From Paracoccaceae bacterium (GTDB lineage: Bacteria > Pseudomonadota > Alphaproteobacteria > Rhodobacterales > Rhodobacteraceae), in assembly GCA_020630695.1 (NCBI GenBank), contig JAHDIS010000034.1, positions 1-44,295 on the forward strand: a stretch of DNA of 44,295 nt, in the 5' to 3' direction. The notes beneath the pieces are model-generated. The model was not told the origin of the DNA, did not search any database, and saw only the letters and a program-made list of their open reading frames with translations. Made by a program: the position numbers and the translations under genes. Numbering within the stretch: position 1 is the stretch's first letter; each line of letters begins with the position of its first letter. Positions 23,906 to 32,917 of this stretch are shown piece after piece.

Positions 23906-24151
23906 TATAACCTCCCTGATTTGACCGCCCCACCCGGACAAAACCAGAGCAAGGCTTGTTGCGTGGGCCGTTTGCCGGCCCTCCGCGATCTTTTGCCAAG
24001 GCATCGGGTGCTGCCCGCTACCGGCCATGCACTCATGGCCCAAGTCTGGCGATGGCTCCATAATGCCCGTGGTTAGCGTCGGGGCAACAAGAGAATCCGC
24101 CTTGGTGCAATTTTGTTCACCTATGTTACAGTTTTCTTCTGCAACGAACAA

Positions 24152-25642
24152 TCATCCTGCCGCAATTGTCGCCTGCACCGCGCGCTTCCACGCGCTGTAC
24201 CGGGCATCGCGTTCGTCATCTGGCATTGCAGGCTCAAAGGTGCGTTCCAGCGCCCATGTCTTGGCAAACTCGGCCTGATCCGGGTAGATCCCAGCCCGGC
24301 TTCCAGCCAGCCAGGCGGCGCCAAGCGCGGTGGTTTCCAGAACTTCCGGACGATCCACGGGCGCACCGAGAATGTCGGACAGGAATTGCATCGTCCAGTC
24401 ACTGGCGGTCATACCACCATCAACACGCAGCGTTGCAGACGCGCCGCCGTCCTGCCAATCCGCTCGCATCGCTTCGAGCAAGTCACGGGTTTGATAGCCC
24501 ACCGATTGCAGCGCCGCACGGGCCATTTCCTCGGGTCCCGTGCCACGCGTCAGCCCGAACACCGCCCCACGGCATTCAGCATTCCAATACGGCGCCCCTA
24601 GCCCGACAAAGGCCGGAACAAGAATGACGTTTTGATTGTCATCGGCCTGTTCCGCCAATGGCTGCGTTTCAGGAGCGCCATCAATGATCTTGAGACCGTC
24701 CCGCAGCCATTGAACGACAGCACCCGCAATGAATATGGAGCCTTCCAGCGCATAGGTCACCTTGCCATCGAGCTGATAAGCGATCGTTGTCAGCAGACGG
24801 TTGTGCGATGTGACCGCTGTCTCGCCAGTGTTCAGCAGGGCAAAACAGCCGGTCCCGTAGGTGCTCTTGAGCATACCGGGCTGGAAACAGGCCTGTCCGA
24901 CGGTGGCGGCTTGCTGATCCCCGGCAACGCCGAGGATCGGGATAGCATGTCCCAACAGGTCCGCTTGGGCCGTGCCAAAATCGGCAGCACAATCCAGCAC
25001 TTCGGGCAACATCTGAACCGGAATGTCGAACAGATCACAAATGGTTTGCGACCACCGGCCATTGTGGATGTCAAAAAGCATCGTGCGCGCAGCATTGGTC
25101 GCATCGGTAACGTGCCGTTCGCCGCCGGTCATCTTCCAGATCAAATAGCAGTCGATCGTCCCGAACAGCAGCTCACCCGCCTGAGCACGCGCCCGCGCGC
25201 CGTCTACATTGTCCAGCAGCCACTTCAGCTTGGTCCCCGAGAAATAGGGATCCGCCAGCAGGCCACTCTTGGCAGTAATGGTTTTGTCATGGCCTGCAGC
25301 CCGCAGCTCAGCGCAAAACTCGGAGGTTCGGCGATCCTGCCAAACGATGGCATTGTAGATCGGTTCGCCCGTGGTTTTGTCCCAGACCACCGTGGTTTCA
25401 CGCTGATTGGTAATCCCGATCGCTGCGATGTCGGCCGCGGTCAGACCCGCCTTTTCAATCGCCGCTTTGCAGGTTGAGACTGTGGTTGACCACAAATCCG
25501 CTGGATCATGTTCAACCCAACCGCTGTCGGGAAAGTGCTGGGGAAACTCTTCTTGGGCGCTGGTCTTGATACGCATGTCGGCGTCAAAAACGATCGCGCG
25601 TGTCGAAGTCGTCCCCTGATCGATTGCAAGAATATGGGTCAT
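24152..25642 (-). CDS. glpK: Glycerol kinase
   Basis: 496 residues, the usual GlpK length. It opens [20 protein letters not shown] (phosphate-1 motif near 8-15) and carries the FGGY signatures, including [12 protein letters not shown] and the [17 protein letters not shown] region. It phosphorylates glycerol to glycerol 3-phosphate using ATP in the cytoplasm. No glpF, glpD or regulator lies next to it; the 246-base gap to dctP and the 140-base gap to the AlaX-like gene suggest its own promoter. Confidence 0.96.
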   Translation of the reverse strand: MTHILAIDQGTTSTRAIVFDADMRIKTSAQEEFPQHFPDSGWVEHDPADLWSTTVSTCKAAIEKAGLTAADIAAIGITNQRETTVVWDKTTGEPIYNAIVWQDRRTSEFCAELRAAGHDKTITAKSGLLADPYFSGTKLKWLLDNVDGARARAQAGELLFGTIDCYLIWKMTGGERHVTDATNAARTMLFDIHNGRWSQTICDLFDIPVQMLPEVLDCAADFGTAQADLLGHAIPILGVAGDQQAATVGQACFQPGMLKSTYGTGCFALLNTGETAVTSHNRLLTTIAYQLDGKVTYALEGSIFIAGAVVQWLRDGLKIIDGAPETQPLAEQADDNQNVILVPAFVGLGAPYWNAECRGAVFGLTRGTGPEEMARAALQSVGYQTRDLLEAMRADWQDGGASATLRVDGGMTASDWTMQFLSDILGAPVDRPEVLETTALGAAWLAGSRAGIYPDQAEFAKTWALERTFEPAMPDDERDARYSAWKRAVQATIAAG

Positions 25643-25782
25643 GGCACGGCCTTTCTGCTGCGACTGATTAGGCTACTTTCGCGCGCAGACTACTCACTGG
25701 TCCCTGTGCTGCAAGACCGCAACGCAAAACAACGCCAGTTAATTGCTCCTGTAGTGCGGCCATATCCAGCCAGCGGCCGACC

Positions 25783-26511
25783 CTACAAATCCAGCGCGAT
25801 TGTAATGCGGCGGTTCTGCTTGCCCTTGTTTTTGACACCCTCGATGCGAAGACTGCCAATTTCCGAGGTCCGCGCCACATGTGTGCCGCCGCATGGCTGC
25901 AGATCAACTTGATTTCCGTCCGCCCCGATGCGGACCAACCGCACCTGACCTGCACCGCGCGGGGGCTGGACCGACATGGTTTTCACCAACTCCGGGCTGG
26001 CCGCCAGCACTTCGTCGCTGACCCAGGTTTCAGAGACCGGCAAGTCTTCGTCCACCAGATCATTCAACGCACGCTCCAGCGCATCCCTGTCTTCGGGGGG
26101 CTGCGGCATAAGGAAATCCAACCGGCCGGTTCCCGCGCCAATCTGGCCGCCGGTCACGGGCAATGGAACCACGACAGACAAAAGATGCAGCGCTGTGTGC
26201 ACACGCATGTGCTTGTGGCGGCGATCCCAGTCCAGAACCTGAACCACATGGGCTCCTTTGGGCGGCAAAGCCGAAGGTTCGGCAGGCACCAGCACCGACG
26301 CGCCGTCCTCGCCTTTTAGCGCCGTCGCGATCGGGAGCTTGCGACCATCCCATTCCAGCCACCCGCTGTCGCCGGGCTGGCCTCCGCCTGTCGGATAGAA
26401 CAATGGCGGGTCGACGATCACACCACCTTCTTCGGTATGCCCCAGAACAACACCCGGCGCTTCCCGTGTGTAAGCATCCTGACGATAAAGCGGCTGGTCG
26501 TTCACTGTCAT
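25783..26511 (-). CDS. AlaX-like alanyl-tRNA editing protein
   Basis: 242-residue free-standing editing domain. Zinc ligands are HTALH (HxxxH, near residues 104-108) and CGGTH (CxxxH, near 208-212), the pattern of AlaRS/ThrRS editing sites. It would hydrolyse tRNA(Ala) mischarged with serine or glycine. N-terminal residues 1-45 (DPPLFYPTGGGQPGDSG) form the usual AlaX entry region. The start overlaps the channel gene stop (ATGA), so it is coupled to it although functions are unrelated. Confidence 0.9.
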   Translation of the reverse strand: MTVNDQPLYRQDAYTREAPGVVLGHTEEGGVIVDPPLFYPTGGGQPGDSGWLEWDGRKLPIATALKGEDGASVLVPAEPSALPPKGAHVVQVLDWDRRHKHMRVHTALHLLSVVVPLPVTGGQIGAGTGRLDFLMPQPPEDRDALERALNDLVDEDLPVSETWVSDEVLAASPELVKTMSVQPPRGAGQVRLVRIGADGNQVDLQPCGGTHVARTSEIGSLRIEGVKNKGKQNRRITIALDL

Positions 26512-28859
26512 TTGTTACTCTCGTCGTCACTATCACCACTGGAACCATGGCCCGGCGCCAAAGCCTCGGGATTGCGAAGCCAAATATCCCGCTGGGCAAA
26601 GGGTATTTCGATCCCTTCTTCGGCAAAGCGCTCGACAATCTGGTGGTTCATTTCGGTTTTCACACCAAGACCCTGGTTCACATCGCGTAGAATTGCACGG
26701 ATTTCGAAATCCATCGAGTCTGCCCCGAACCCTTTGAAAACGATATAAGGCGCGGGGTTCATCAGAACCATTTCATGGTGACGGGCAATATCGAGCAAGA
26801 TCTTTTCAACTTTGCGGGTATCGGCCCCATAGGCCACACCGACGGGCACCTTGATCCGCCCCACGACATTGCCACGCGTGTAGTTTGTCACAACGCCGGA
26901 AACCAAATCCGCGTTTGGCACGATAACGTCGAACCGGTCAAAGGTCTCAATGCGCGTCGAGCGCACCGAGATATCCTTGACGATCCCGTGCTGACCACCG
27001 ACTTCGATCCAGTCGCCTTCGGAAATCGGGCGTTCGATCAGCAGGATGATGCCTGACACAAAGTTGCTGACGATGTTCTGCAAACCAAAGCCGATCCCGA
27101 CAGAGAGCGCACCGGCGACAATAGCAAGCGAAGACAAATCCAGCCCGCCCGCGGTAATCGCCACGATGGCAGCCAGAAAGATCCCGATGTAGCCAAGGCC
27201 GGACACCACGGCATTCTGCGCGCCCTGATCCAGTCTGGTTTTGGGCAACACGGATGTTCTGAGGCCACCCTGCAAAAGGCGGGTCAGCATGTAGCCGATG
27301 ATGAAAACGACGATCACCACAAGGAAATCTGTCGGTGAAATGCGGGTCTCACCAATCTGGAACCCTTCGCGGAACGTGGTCCAGACCTCAGTCAGATCAG
27401 CCGTACGGGCGCCCCAGATCAGAGCCATCATCGGCATGGCAAGGATCACGAGAGCAAAGCCGGCCAGAACCGGCCAAAGGCTTTCGGCCTCACCTGCCTC
27501 GCGTCCGGTGATCAGGTGAAACAGGTCATTGACCGCGCGTTGCAGTACCAGAACCACACCGATCAAGGCCAGTGTTTCAATGGCTGGATAGACCAACGCT
27601 TCGCCTGCACGGGCATAGCCGATGGCCGCCATGACCGGTCCAACCACACCTATGATCATCGCGGCGCGACCGATCAGTCGGGCAAGACGCATCCGGAACA
27701 GGCTGGCATCCGGTGCTGAACGCGCAGCGTAAGACCCGGCCACTGCCGCGTCGTTTCGGATCCGTCCCAGCCGGAACAAGGCATATCCCGACAGCACAAT
27801 GAGCGGGAAATCAAGAATGGCCTCTGTCGTGACAGGATAGTTGTCGGTCTCGGTCAGGGTGTCCAGCACGCTTTTGCCGACAAACAACACCGACAGCATG
27901 TTCGCATAGTACCGTGCGCGCCGCCGTTCGGATGCTTCGAGCGGCATGGTGGCGATGTCGTCATCATGATGAAAGGATTGGTCCGCCAGCCAACGGATAC
28001 CGAGCAGAACCGCGGCCCAGAGTGGAACCCGTTCCAGCAGCAAGCCTACACGCGGGCCGATGATCTGGCTGGCGATAACCGCTTCGGTAAAGGCCAAGAT
28101 CCCGATCAACGGCAGAATGATCTGACCCAAAGACAGCAGGAAGCTCCAAACACCAGTTCCACGCCGTGTGCGCGATCTGAGCCGGTCAACGACCTGACGC
28201 GCCCAACTTTGACCGCGGGTGATCAAAACAACGGCCACGGCCAGCAGCATAAAGATCAGCGGCAACTGGTTGCGGGCCTCTGCCCGCAGTGCTTCTGAAG
28301 CCGCATTGCGTTGCAATTCCTGCCAGGATCGGCGCACCGACTGCATCAGATCCGCAGCCGCGGTTCCCCAGTTTGCAGGGTTCAACGGTGACGGTCGAAG
28401 CTCCAGAAGCTTGTCCGTTTGACGCGCGCGGATGATTGCGTCGATCTCGTCGATGATGCCGTCCGCGCGGGTATAGGCCTCTTCTGCACGGCGAACCGGG
28501 GCGCGCAAAACGGTCAACTGCTCTGCAAGTTCCGCGCGACGCTGCACCAGCTCATCGCTTTCGGTTTCGCCCTCGGGCGCAGGCCCCAGGGCCGTAAGCT
28601 GGGATTCGAGCGTGGTTATGCGCGCGCTGTTTTCGTCTTGTGCCTCCAGCAGGCGGTCGCGCCATTCAGCAACGGACAGACGCAATTCTTCAAAGGCCTG
28701 ATCCGATGCCCGCCCAGCATCAATGGCCTCTTCGGCGCGATCGGCCAGAGAGGTCCAAGCCTGATAGTCCGGCGCGGCCGCGTTTTGCGCCGAGGCCGGG
28801 CCAAGCAGAAGGAGTGTCGTCAGGCAAAGCGCGCACAGCGCGCGGAGCATATTTGTCAT
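26508..28859 (-). CDS. Large MscS-family mechanosensitive channel with DUF3772 region
   Basis: 783 residues with an N-terminal signal peptide (1-24, ending PASAQ), a helical periplasmic part (about 30-190, DUF3772-like), about 11 membrane segments, then the MscS core VGIGFGLQNIVSNFVSGIILLIERPISEGDWIEVGG, the C-terminal beta domain and a charged tail. Such channels release solutes when membrane tension rises after osmotic downshock. The start overlaps the cysK stop (ATGA). In Rhodobacter a channel-type gene has been noted near trgAB-cysK, as here. Confidence 0.92.
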   Translation of the reverse strand: MTNMLRALCALCLTTLLLLGPASAQNAAAPDYQAWTSLADRAEEAIDAGRASDQAFEELRLSVAEWRDRLLEAQDENSARITTLESQLTALGPAPEGETESDELVQRRAELAEQLTVLRAPVRRAEEAYTRADGIIDEIDAIIRARQTDKLLELRPSPLNPANWGTAAADLMQSVRRSWQELQRNAASEALRAEARNQLPLIFMLLAVAVVLITRGQSWARQVVDRLRSRTRRGTGVWSFLLSLGQIILPLIGILAFTEAVIASQIIGPRVGLLLERVPLWAAVLLGIRWLADQSFHHDDDIATMPLEASERRRARYYANMLSVLFVGKSVLDTLTETDNYPVTTEAILDFPLIVLSGYALFRLGRIRNDAAVAGSYAARSAPDASLFRMRLARLIGRAAMIIGVVGPVMAAIGYARAGEALVYPAIETLALIGVVLVLQRAVNDLFHLITGREAGEAESLWPVLAGFALVILAMPMMALIWGARTADLTEVWTTFREGFQIGETRISPTDFLVVIVVFIIGYMLTRLLQGGLRTSVLPKTRLDQGAQNAVVSGLGYIGIFLAAIVAITAGGLDLSSLAIVAGALSVGIGFGLQNIVSNFVSGIILLIERPISEGDWIEVGGQHGIVKDISVRSTRIETFDRFDVIVPNADLVSGVVTNYTRGNVVGRIKVPVGVAYGADTRKVEKILLDIARHHEMVLMNPAPYIVFKGFGADSMDFEIRAILRDVNQGLGVKTEMNHQIVERFAEEGIEIPFAQRDIWLRNPEALAPGHGSSGDSDDESNK

Positions 28860-29890
28860 ACGTCTTCGAAAACGCCCGGTATCGAGGCTGGCGCGCGATC
28901 AAGCCAGGCCGGAACCGGCAGTCCCTTTTCCTTGAGAAAATCTGGATTGAACAATTTCGATTGGTAACGGGTTCCGTAGTCACACAGGATCGTCACGATG
29001 GTGTGGCCCGGTCCCAATTCGCGGGCCATACGCATGGCTCCGGCAATGTTGATGCCCGAAGAGCCACCCAGACAAAGGCCTTCTTCGGCCATCAGATCAA
29101 AGACGATCGGCAGCGCTTCGGCATCAGGGATGTTGTAGGCCATATCCGGCGTAAAGCCTTCAAGGTTCGCAGTAATGCGCCCCTGGCCGATCCCCTCAGT
29201 GATCGAGCCGCCCTCGGCCTTGTGTTCACCATTTTTGTAGAAATTATAAAGCGTTGCTCCATCCGGATCAGCAAGGCCGATCTTTACGCCCTTGGGCTGC
29301 AGCGCCATTCCCACACCCGCCAGTGTACCGCCCGAGCCGACCGCACAGACAAAGCCATCCACGCCGCCGCCCGTCTGTTCCCAGATCTCCGGCCCGGTGG
29401 TTTCGATATGAGCCTGCCTGTTGGCGACGTTGTCGAACTGGTTGGCCCAGATCACACCTTCGTTGCTTTCGCGGGCCATCTGTTCGGCAAGCCGCCCGGA
29501 ATAGCGGACATAGTTGTTCGGATTGCGATAAGGTGCAGCAGGAACCTGCACCAGTTCCGCCCCAGCCAGACGCAGCATGTCCTTTTTTTCCTGACTTTGC
29601 GTTTCAGGAATCACGATCACGGTCTTGAACCCCATGGATGCGCCCACAAGCGCCAGACCGATCCCGGTGTTGCCCGCCGTGCCCTCAACGATCGTTCCAC
29701 CGGGGCGCAGCAGACCTTTTTCGATCGCATCGCGAATGATGAACAAGGCCGCACGGTCCTTGACCGACTGGCCCGGATTCATGAATTCAGCCTTGCCCAG
29801 AATGGTACAGCCAGTCAGTTCAGACGCCTTGCGAAGCTTGATCAGCGGCGTGTTGCCAACAGCTTGGGCGAGATCCTTGGCGAAGTGCAT
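28856..29890 (-). CDS. cysK: Cysteine synthase A
   Basis: 344 residues, PLP-dependent O-acetylserine sulfhydrylase. The PLP lysine is K44 in QSVKDRA; the asparagine loop is EGTAGNTGIGLAL, and the phosphate-binding loop VGSGGTLAGVG. It makes cysteine from O-acetylserine and sulfide. AAAGGA precedes ATG 29890. In Rhodobacter sphaeroides cysK lies beside trgAB and contributes to tellurite resistance; the same order occurs here. A 102-base gap separates it from trgB. Confidence 0.95.
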   Translation of the reverse strand: MHFAKDLAQAVGNTPLIKLRKASELTGCTILGKAEFMNPGQSVKDRAALFIIRDAIEKGLLRPGGTIVEGTAGNTGIGLALVGASMGFKTVIVIPETQSQEKKDMLRLAGAELVQVPAAPYRNPNNYVRYSGRLAEQMARESNEGVIWANQFDNVANRQAHIETTGPEIWEQTGGGVDGFVCAVGSGGTLAGVGMALQPKGVKIGLADPDGATLYNFYKNGEHKAEGGSITEGIGQGRITANLEGFTPDMAYNIPDAEALPIVFDLMAEEGLCLGGSSGINIAGAMRMARELGPGHTIVTILCDYGTRYQSKLFNPDFLKEKGLPVPAWLDRAPASIPGVFEDV

Positions 29891-29992
29891 CGGCGCATAT
29901 CCTTTTGCAGAGTTACAACAGGTGTAGGACGCGGTTATTGGGAACTCAAGCAGGGCAGCGACGCCAAATCGACGAAACTGATCACGGCTCTG

Positions 29993-31120
29993 TCAGCTTT
30001 GGTTGGCCCGCAGGTCTTCGCGCCGTGCCGCGAGCCAGTAAAGCATCATCGCAAGCGGTGCCGCGTTGATCTCGCCTGTTTCGACAAGCGCCATCGCCTC
30101 GTCAAAGGAAACCACGTGGCTGCGGATATCTTCGGCTTCGCTGTCCAAACCGCCCAGTTGCGCCTCGCGCCCGGACAGATCGCACAGACCAAGATAACAG
30201 TGGAAGAATTCGGACGAATAGCCCGGCGACGGATAGACTTTGTTGATCTTGAGCAGCGCACCCATGGTCAAGCCAGCCTCTTCTTCGGCCTCGCGGCGGG
30301 CGGTTTGTTCCGGGTCTTCGCCTGCATCCACCAGACCGGCAACGGGCTCCAAAACCCATGGCGCGCTATCGTTTCGGCAAATCGGCCCATAGCGCAACTG
30401 TTCGATCAGCAAAACGCTGTCCAAGACCGGATCATATGGCAGAACCAAAGCCGCGTCGTAGGCGACAAAAGCCTCACGCTTGATAACAGGCCCCTGCCCG
30501 CCTGCGAACTGGCGGTGTTGCAGCGTCAGCGGCCGCAGCCGGAAAAAGCCGTCATACCCGTCCCGGGTTTCGGGCAACAACGTTACATCCTCTGGCGCGG
30601 GGTTGTATCGCACCGTACATGGCGCGGTGTCCTCGGCAAGTTTCTGTGCCCAAGCCCGTGATCTGAGATAGGGCAGCAAATTCTGCGCCTCGGCTCGGCT
30701 GATCTTGCCGTATTGTGCCATGATGGATCGCGCAGCGTCCATGCTGACACCGGACCATTCATCAATCCAGTCCTGTAAGGACCACGGATCGCCCGGCGAC
30801 CAAAGGCCCGGTTGCGGAAAAAACACTTGGGCAGGTTGGGTTCCGGCCTCCGTCTGCACTTGGACAGTTTCCAAGTCGTAGGCAAACCCACCTTCGTAAA
30901 AATCCAGACGCGCGATCTGTTCTGGCGTTGGATTTCGCAGCACCACGCCCTGTGCCTCGGAACCCGGGCTCTTTTGGATCATGGGAAAGGCTTCGCCCGC
31001 GACCCAATTCACGGCGTGATCAGGCAGGACTGCGGGCACAATGTCGGGCGCGGAACACCCCATGACCCGCTTCAGCAGAGGATCGTGCCGAAGCGTTCCG
31101 TAAAAGAACAGATCAGACAG
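29993..31120 (-). CDS. trgB: TrgB: gamma-glutamylcyclotransferase-like plus NUDIX protein, CTG start
   Basis: 375 residues if read from CTG 31120. The N-terminal SDLFFYGTLRHDPLL is a typical gamma-glutamylcyclotransferase-like opening; a start at ATG 31063 would remove this motif. The C-terminal half has a perfect NUDIX box GLVDAGEDPEQTARREAEEE... at about 262-284. No ATG, GTG or TTG exists between the TrgA stop (TAG, 31124-31126) and this motif, whereas GGAG stands 7 bases before the CTG. The gene follows trgA by 3 bases in the same frame. Named after the Rhodobacter tellurite-resistance protein; biochemical substrate unknown. Confidence 0.85.
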   Translation of the reverse strand: MSDLFFYGTLRHDPLLKRVMGCSAPDIVPAVLPDHAVNWVAGEAFPMIQKSPGSEAQGVVLRNPTPEQIARLDFYEGGFAYDLETVQVQTEAGTQPAQVFFPQPGLWSPGDPWSLQDWIDEWSGVSMDAARSIMAQYGKISRAEAQNLLPYLRSRAWAQKLAEDTAPCTVRYNPAPEDVTLLPETRDGYDGFFRLRPLTLQHRQFAGGQGPVIKREAFVAYDAALVLPYDPVLDSVLLIEQLRYGPICRNDSAPWVLEPVAGLVDAGEDPEQTARREAEEEAGLTMGALLKINKVYPSPGYSSEFFHCYLGLCDLSGREAQLGGLDSEAEDIRSHVVSFDEAMALVETGEINAAPLAMMLYWLAARREDLRANQS

Positions 31121-31123
31121 CTG

Positions 31124-31564
31124 CTATCTCCAGTGTTTTCCGGCCAATTCGCTGATCAGCCCCACAACTATGCTGCCAACCAGCAAGAGCAGCAGCAATC
31201 CGGGGTTCAACATATCCTTGCCGTAGTCCACCATAATTTCGAACACGGCAGCTAAGGCCTCGACCGGGCCATCATAACGATGCCGCATGGCGAGGCGGGT
31301 CATTTCGTTCGCGGCCTGAATGAACAGTCCCCAGAAAACAAGAGCGACCATTCCAGTAAACCCGTTGGAAATGGCGGCAGAAAATCCGCGTCCCGCCCGC
31401 GTGCCAACGATGATCCAGCCGCACAAGAAACCCAAGACTGCGTTGACAAGACTGAAAATTCCAAAGTCAGTGCTGGCAGGCAGCAACGTCTTGATCATCT
31501 CGGATGCTGCATAGCCTAGCGCCGCCAGGCAAAGCGCAGCGACCATTTTTGCAGCTGTGGGCAT
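31124..31564 (-). CDS. trgA: TrgA family membrane protein
   Basis: 146 residues with four hydrophobic segments (about 7-25, 38-56, 68-86, 121-140). The segment pattern and the gene order trgA-trgB-cysK match the tellurite-resistance locus of Rhodobacter. The biochemical role is unknown. It starts 3 bases after the cfa stop and ends in TAG, followed three bases later by the trgB start codon, so it is in one transcript with both. Confidence 0.85.
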   Translation of the reverse strand: MPTAAKMVAALCLAALGYAASEMIKTLLPASTDFGIFSLVNAVLGFLCGWIIVGTRAGRGFSAAISNGFTGMVALVFWGLFIQAANEMTRLAMRHRYDGPVEALAAVFEIMVDYGKDMLNPGLLLLLLVGSIVVGLISELAGKHWR

Positions 31565-31567
31565 GGG

Positions 31568-32776
31568 TCAACTCGGTTTTGTAATCGTTATCTGGGTCAC
31601 GTCACAATTACCGCTGTGGAAGGTGGCCGCGCAAGACGTCAGATAAAAATTCCACATCCGTTTGAACCGTTCGTCAAACCCAAGTTTTGCGACGTCTTCC
31701 CACTTCTCGTTAAAGGTGTCGAACCATTGGCGCAAAGTGATGGAGTAGCTTTCCCCGAATTCAATGGATTTGGAGACCTCCAGACCGGCTTTTTCCACTT
31801 CTTGACGCAGCACCACAGGACTGGGCAGCATACCCCCCGGAAAGATGTATTTCTGAATGAAATCAACGCCTCGCTTGTAGACTTCCCACCGGCGATGCTG
31901 CACCGTGATAATCTGAAGCGTTGCCTGCGCGCCCGGTTTCAGGCGGTCCCGAACCGCCTCGAAATAGACCGGCCAGTATTTCTCCCCGACGGCCTCGAAC
32001 ATCTCGATACTGGCGATGCCATCGTATGTGCCTTTTTCGTCGCGGTAGTCCTGAAGTTTGAAGGTCACGAGGTCGGAAAGGCCTGCTTTGGCGATCCGGT
32101 CCTGCGCATATTTGAACTGTTCTTCAGAAATCGTCAGGCCCGTGACCCGTAATCCACGTTCCTTTGCGGCGTATTCCGCAAAGCCGCCCCAGCCGCAGCC
32201 GATCTCCAATACGTGGTCGCCGGGCTGGGCCCCCATCTGATCAACCATGGACTTGTATTTGGCGATCTGTGCGTCTTCGAGGCTCTGTTGCGTGTCCTCG
32301 TAGAGCGCCGAGGAATAGGTCATCGTGTCATCCAGCCAGAGACCGTAGAAGTCATTGCCCAGATCGTAGTGATACGAGATATTTTTCTTGGCCTGCCGCT
32401 TGGAGTTGGACTGCAACCAAAACCGCAGTTGTTCATAGGCACGCACCAGCCCCATGCCCGGGAAGCCGTCATAGAGATCGTCGTTGTCGGCGTGGACCAG
32501 ATCCATGAAGGCCATCAGGTCGGGTGTTGACCACCATCCATCCATATAGGCCTCGCAAAACCCCAGATCGCCTTCGCGGATCAGACGCGCAAAAATATCC
32601 GCGTTGTGAATGTCCAGTTCAGCGACCGGACCGGGGTTTTTACCCTCTGCCCGAAAGCGCCGCCCGTCAGGCAAAACGAAATCCAAACGACCGTTATTCA
32701 TTTCACTGGCCATTTTGAACACCCGTGCAAAATAGCGAGGAAGATCGGTCTGGTTTTCGGTGGTTGTCAGGATCAT
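31568..32776 (-). CDS. cfa: Cyclopropane-fatty-acyl-phospholipid synthase
   Basis: 402 residues. SAM-binding LEIGCGWGGFAEYAA near 195-209, the motif DLGNDFYGLWLD, and the C-terminal signature YIFPGGMLPSP and RMWNFYLTSCAATFHSG mark a Cfa/CMAS family enzyme that adds a methylene from SAM to double bonds of membrane lipid acyl chains. It leads trgA-trgB, so membrane stress and oxyanion defence seem linked. The C-terminal end carries the CxxxxxSG region (AATFHSGNCD) typical of the family. Confidence 0.92.
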   Translation of the reverse strand: MILTTTENQTDLPRYFARVFKMASEMNNGRLDFVLPDGRRFRAEGKNPGPVAELDIHNADIFARLIREGDLGFCEAYMDGWWSTPDLMAFMDLVHADNDDLYDGFPGMGLVRAYEQLRFWLQSNSKRQAKKNISYHYDLGNDFYGLWLDDTMTYSSALYEDTQQSLEDAQIAKYKSMVDQMGAQPGDHVLEIGCGWGGFAEYAAKERGLRVTGLTISEEQFKYAQDRIAKAGLSDLVTFKLQDYRDEKGTYDGIASIEMFEAVGEKYWPVYFEAVRDRLKPGAQATLQIITVQHRRWEVYKRGVDFIQKYIFPGGMLPSPVVLRQEVEKAGLEVSKSIEFGESYSITLRQWFDTFNEKWEDVAKLGFDERFKRMWNFYLTSCAATFHSGNCDVTQITITKPS

Positions 32777-32917
32777 TTTCTACCCGTTGTCAGATTTGCG
32801 AGACACTTTAGCCCTCATCGGGGGGCAAACAAGCGTTAACCTTCGATCAGTACGTTCAAAAACGCAGGATGGATGGATGTTTTGGGCGCAGGCACCACCA
32901 ATTATTCACGGGCAACT

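Noticed and set aside
22388-24076. Open frame of 562 codons on the + strand
   Set aside because: Antisense to dctQ and dctP, with no recognisable domain.
24027-24151. Possible small gene in the dctP-glpK gap
   Set aside because: The open frame runs into glpK antisense, has no ribosome site and no domain. The gap holds only AT-richer sequence and a short GGTG-N10-CACC repeat.
28640-30661. Open frame of 673 codons on the + strand
   Set aside because: Antisense to cysK and trgB, whose motifs are complete.
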